Below are positions 61,665 to 64,000 of a DNA stretch of 64,000 nucleotides, one piece after another (position 1 is the first letter of the stretch; each line of letters starts with the position of its first letter). The position numbers were made by a program, and so were the translations under genes. The stretch lies in the NCBI GenBank assembly GCA_944382835.1, contig CALWNP010000003.1:23191-87190 (forward strand), written 5' to 3'. This DNA is from an uncultured Gemmiger sp. (lineage in GTDB: Bacteria > Bacillota > Clostridia > Oscillospirales > Ruminococcaceae). The notes below the pieces were generated by a model that was not told the DNA's origin, did no database searches, and worked only from the letters and a program-made list of their open reading frames with translations.

Positions 61665-63140
61665 GTGACCCAGGAACAAATCTACCAAAACATTGCCCAG
61701 CGCACCGGCGGCGATATCTATATCGGCGTGGTGGGGCCGGTGCGCAGCGGTAAGAGCAGTTTTATCAAGCGATTTGCCGAGTTGATGTTGTTGCCCCATA
61801 TCAAGAATGAGGCCCAGCGCATCCGGGCACAGGATGAGCTGCCGCAGTCGGCGGCGGGGCGCACCATCATGACCACAGAGCCCAAGTTTATCCCCGAACA
61901 GGCGGTCAGCGTTGCTTTGTCTGGCGGCGGGTCTTTTCGGGCACGCCTCATCGACTGTGTGGGCTATATGGTGGAAGGGGCACTGGGCCAGGAGGAAAAT
62001 CACGAACCCCGCCTGGTGAAAAGCCCCTGGTTTGACAAGGCGGTGCCCTTTGACCTGGCCGCCGAAACAGGGACCCGGCGGGTGATCCGGGAACACGCCA
62101 CCATTGGGCTGGTGGTCACCACCGACGGCTCGGTGGCGGATATTCCACGGGAGCGATATCTGGATGCCGAACGGCGGATCATCGGGGAGCTGGATGCCAT
62201 CGGAAAACCCTATATGATCCTGCTGAACTGCGTGGACCCCGACAGTGAGGCCAGCCGCAGTCTGGCTGCTCAGTTGGAAGAAACCTACGGTCACGCGGTG
62301 TGTCCCATCAACTGCATCCAGATCACTGCAGAAAAGCTGGACGCCATTCTACAGAAGCTGCTGTACGAGTTTCCCATCAAGGAGATAGCGGTGACCATGC
62401 CGCCCTGGGTTACCATGCTGGAGCCGGGACATTGGCTGCAGAGTGCCGTCTACGAAGGGATGCTCCGGTATGCCGGCACCGTTTCCAAGATGGGGGATGT
62501 GGCCCGGTGCAAACCTTCCATCGACTGCGAATTTATCACCGGGACGGTACTGACCGGAATGGATCTGGCCACCGGGACGGTGCGCCTCAATGTTGGTATC
62601 CAGCCGGACATCTTTTATCGGATTCTGGGGGAACAAACCGGTCTGAACATTGTGGATGAGGCCAGTCTGCTGCCCTGCATTGTGGAACTTGCCCGGGCCA
62701 AGCGTGCCTATGACAAAATCAAAAGTGCGCTGGAACAGGTGGATGCCACCGGCTATGGCATTGTGATGCCCGGCATCGACGAGCTGACCCTGGATGAACC
62801 CGAAATTGTGCGGCAGGGTGGGCAGTATGGGGTGCGGCTTTCCGCCAGCGCGCCCTCGCTGCACCTGATGCGGGCGACCATCCACACCGAACTCTCTCCC
62901 ACCGTGGGCAGTGAACAACAGGGGGAGGAGCTGATCAAAAAGCTGCTGGAAGATTTTGAGGGAGATCCCGGCAAGCTGTGGAGCACTAATATCTTTGGCA
63001 AGAGTCTCAATGAACTGGTCAATGAGGGATTGCAGGCCAAGCTGCTGCACATGCCGCAAAGTGCCCGGGGCCGGCTTCAGCAAACCCTGGAACGGATTAT
63101 CAACGAGGGCTGCGACGGCCTGATTTGTATTTTGCTGTAA
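61665..63140 (+). CDS. spoIVA: Stage IV sporulation protein A
   Basis: 491 residues. ATPase that polymerises on the forespore surface to form the coat base. Walker A GPVRSGKS (24-31), TTEPKFIP switch-like segment, DCVGY Walker B (about 104), NKIG-type LLNCVD, and the conserved C-terminus. GTG start with GGGGGAT upstream. 16 bases after the SipL-like gene, so co-transcribed with its predicted partner. Confidence 0.95.
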   Translation: MTQEQIYQNIAQRTGGDIYIGVVGPVRSGKSSFIKRFAELMLLPHIKNEAQRIRAQDELPQSAAGRTIMTTEPKFIPEQAVSVALSGGGSFRARLIDCVGYMVEGALGQEENHEPRLVKSPWFDKAVPFDLAAETGTRRVIREHATIGLVVTTDGSVADIPRERYLDAERRIIGELDAIGKPYMILLNCVDPDSEASRSLAAQLEETYGHAVCPINCIQITAEKLDAILQKLLYEFPIKEIAVTMPPWVTMLEPGHWLQSAVYEGMLRYAGTVSKMGDVARCKPSIDCEFITGTVLTGMDLATGTVRLNVGIQPDIFYRILGEQTGLNIVDEASLLPCIVELARAKRAYDKIKSALEQVDATGYGIVMPGIDELTLDEPEIVRQGGQYGVRLSASAPSLHLMRATIHTELSPTVGSEQQGEELIKKLLEDFEGDPGKLWSTNIFGKSLNELVNEGLQAKLLHMPQSARGRLQQTLERIINEGCDGLICILL

Positions 63141-63161
63141 TCCAGAGAGGGGAGGCAGCCG

Positions 63162-63389
63162 ATGCGGCGAAAAACCAATGAACGCGCCGTCCGCCGGGCG
63201 CAGCGGGAATTGAAGGCGGAGCTGGACCAGACGATTTCTGCCCTGCGCCGCAACGATGCCGCATTCCAGTTGGCGGTGGACGGGTACCAGGTGGAAGAAC
63301 TGATCTACCAGCATGCTGCGCTCATGTGTCATTGCCGGGCGGTGCTCCGGGACTTGCGGGGAGGTGACGCCTCATGCCCCTCGGGGTGA
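63162..63389 (+). CDS. DUF2508 (YaaL-like) protein
   Basis: 75 residues, helical, basic at the N-terminus. The pattern DQTISALRRNDAAFQLAVD and VEELIYQHAA matches the DUF2508/YaaL family, commonly found beside bofA and recR. Function unknown. GGGGAGG before the ATG. Overlaps bofA by 16 bases. Confidence 0.72.
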   Translation: MRRKTNERAVRRAQRELKAELDQTISALRRNDAAFQLAVDGYQVEELIYQHAALMCHCRAVLRDLRGGDASCPSG

Positions 63390-63625
63390 TATTGGGGGCG
63401 ATGGCGTGCCTGTTGGTGGTGGCCCGCTGTGCGGCACACCAGCGCCATCCCTTGCTCAGCCTGCTGGGCAGTGCGGTCTGCGGCATTGCCGGAATTGCGG
63501 CGGTGGCACTTCTTGCTCCCTATACCGGGGTTCAGCTGCCGTTGAACCAGTATACCGGTTTTGTGGGGGCGGTTCTCGGCCTGCCGGGGGTGATTTCACT
63601 GTTGGTCCTGAACCTGATGCTGTAA
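63374..63625 (+). CDS. bofA: BofA family protein (pro-sigma-K processing inhibitor)
   Basis: 83 residues, two to three TM helices. The ending GVQLPLNQYTGFVGAVLGLP (about 51-70) and GVISLLV is typical of BofA. In Bacillus BofA restrains the SpoIVFB protease until the forespore signals. SpoIVFA/SpoIVFB are not in this window. GAGGTG before the ATG. Confidence 0.8.
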   Translation: MPLGVILGAMACLLVVARCAAHQRHPLLSLLGSAVCGIAGIAAVALLAPYTGVQLPLNQYTGFVGAVLGLPGVISLLVLNLML

Positions 63626-63639
63626 ATGAGGATACAAAA

Positions 63640-63676
63640 AGCGCCTGCCAGATGCCTGGCAGGCGCTGATTTTTTG
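63640..63676. terminator. Bidirectional terminator between bofA and rnpB
   Basis: Perfect 11-bp stem AGCGCCTGCCA/TGGCAGGCGCT with a 6-base loop, A-run on the left and T-run on the right, so usable from both strands. Confidence 0.9.
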
Positions 63677-63677
63677 T

Positions 63678-64000
63678 GAAACGACTGGACCGTAAGCCGG
63701 GTTCTGTATTAAACGACGATCTATCTTGACTTTGCGTTGCCGCAAAGCTCCGCAGGACGGAGAAAATCCGCCCTGCACGCCATCACCGGGACGCGCGAGG
63801 CTTCCGCATTATGTCCCATACGGATGTTGCTTCTGACAGGGTTTACATAGCCGCAAAGTCGCCAGTGCGCTGGTGAGCTCTTACCTCGCCTTTCCATCCT
63901 TACCGCCCGAAGGCGGCGGTCTATTTCTGTTGCACTATCCCTGGGGTCACCCCCGGCTGCCGTTAGCAGTTGCCATGCCTCTGTGAAGCCCGGACTTTCC
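63678..64000 (-). ncRNA. rnpB: RNase P RNA (5' end outside window)
   Basis: Read on the minus strand it starts within GGAAAGUCCGGGCU (conserved region I), then the ACAGAAAUAGACCGCC type element, GGAAAGGCGAGGUAAGAGCUC, and near the 3' end AGAUAGAU followed by ACAGAACCCGGCUUAC (conserved region V). This is the catalytic RNA that matures tRNA 5' ends. A few 5' bases are beyond the window. It ends just before the bidirectional terminator. Confidence 0.96.

Noticed and set aside
1-64000. CRISPR arrays, insertion sequences, prophage genes, tRNA and rRNA genes
   Set aside because: No repeat arrays, transposase or integrase motifs, attachment-site duplications, or tRNA/rRNA sequences were seen by reading both strands; a dedicated search would be firmer.

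Overview
The window (about 58-60% GC by eye) reads as a chromosome segment of a spore-gene-carrying, anaerobic, low-peptidoglycan-complexity Firmicute of the Oscillospiraceae/Ruminococcaceae type (Gemmiger, Subdoligranulum or Faecalibacterium relatives). Reasons: PolC and DnaE are both present, the sepF-ylmH-divIVA and hprK-murB-rapZ-whiA groups are Firmicute signatures, there is a SpoIVA/SipL-like/BofA group, promoters are TTGACA/TATAAT with frequent extended -10 elements, and many genes start with TTG or GTG. No tRNA, rRNA, insertion sequence, prophage or CRISPR array was seen. The genus assignment is inference.

Layout. 1-12.9 kb: the 3' part of polC, an amidohydrolase, then on the minus strand uvrB-uvrA, a TetR-type regulator and ftsH; raiA/hpf (+) with a two-hairpin leader converges on radC (-). 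12.9-21.7 kb: an RluA-type pseudouridine synthase, then a tRNA-modification and mismatch-repair operon miaB-ylbF-mutS-mutL-miaA. 21.7-31 kb: a HlyD-like membrane protein, the division genes sepF-ylmH-divIVA with ileS, then lspA-rluD-HAD phosphatase-PTS EIIA. 31.3-34.2 kb: a TrpXYZ-type ABC importer. 34.4-39.7 kb: two HAD phosphatases, a membrane-anchored SGNH-fold protein that has lost its catalytic residues, a 46-residue acidic small protein whose ribosome binding site lies in a hairpin, and an ABC-F ATPase.

39.8-49.8 kb is the main accessory region: one tight eight-gene operon for a surface glycan (DUF4422 protein, GlfT2-like GT2, HAD two-domain protein, second GT2, NAD epimerase, two RgpF-like proteins, membrane acyltransferase). 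It has no flippase, polymerase or ABC exporter, so it must use transport genes elsewhere.

49.8-58.9 kb is a carbon-control, wall and replication operon (hprK, PHP phosphoesterase, ROK glucokinase, murB, rapZ, whiA, dnaE), followed by pfkA with its own promoter and terminator. 60.1-63.6 kb is a sporulation group (SPOCS-LysM SipL-like protein, spoIVA, DUF2508, bofA). The window ends inside RNase P RNA on the minus strand.

I did not find a clear defence system or other large novel machine. The best leads are the glycan operon, the apparently dead SGNH protein with its neighbouring hairpin-controlled small ORF, the structured leaders of raiA, miaB and trpX, and the double-palindrome promoter of ftsH.
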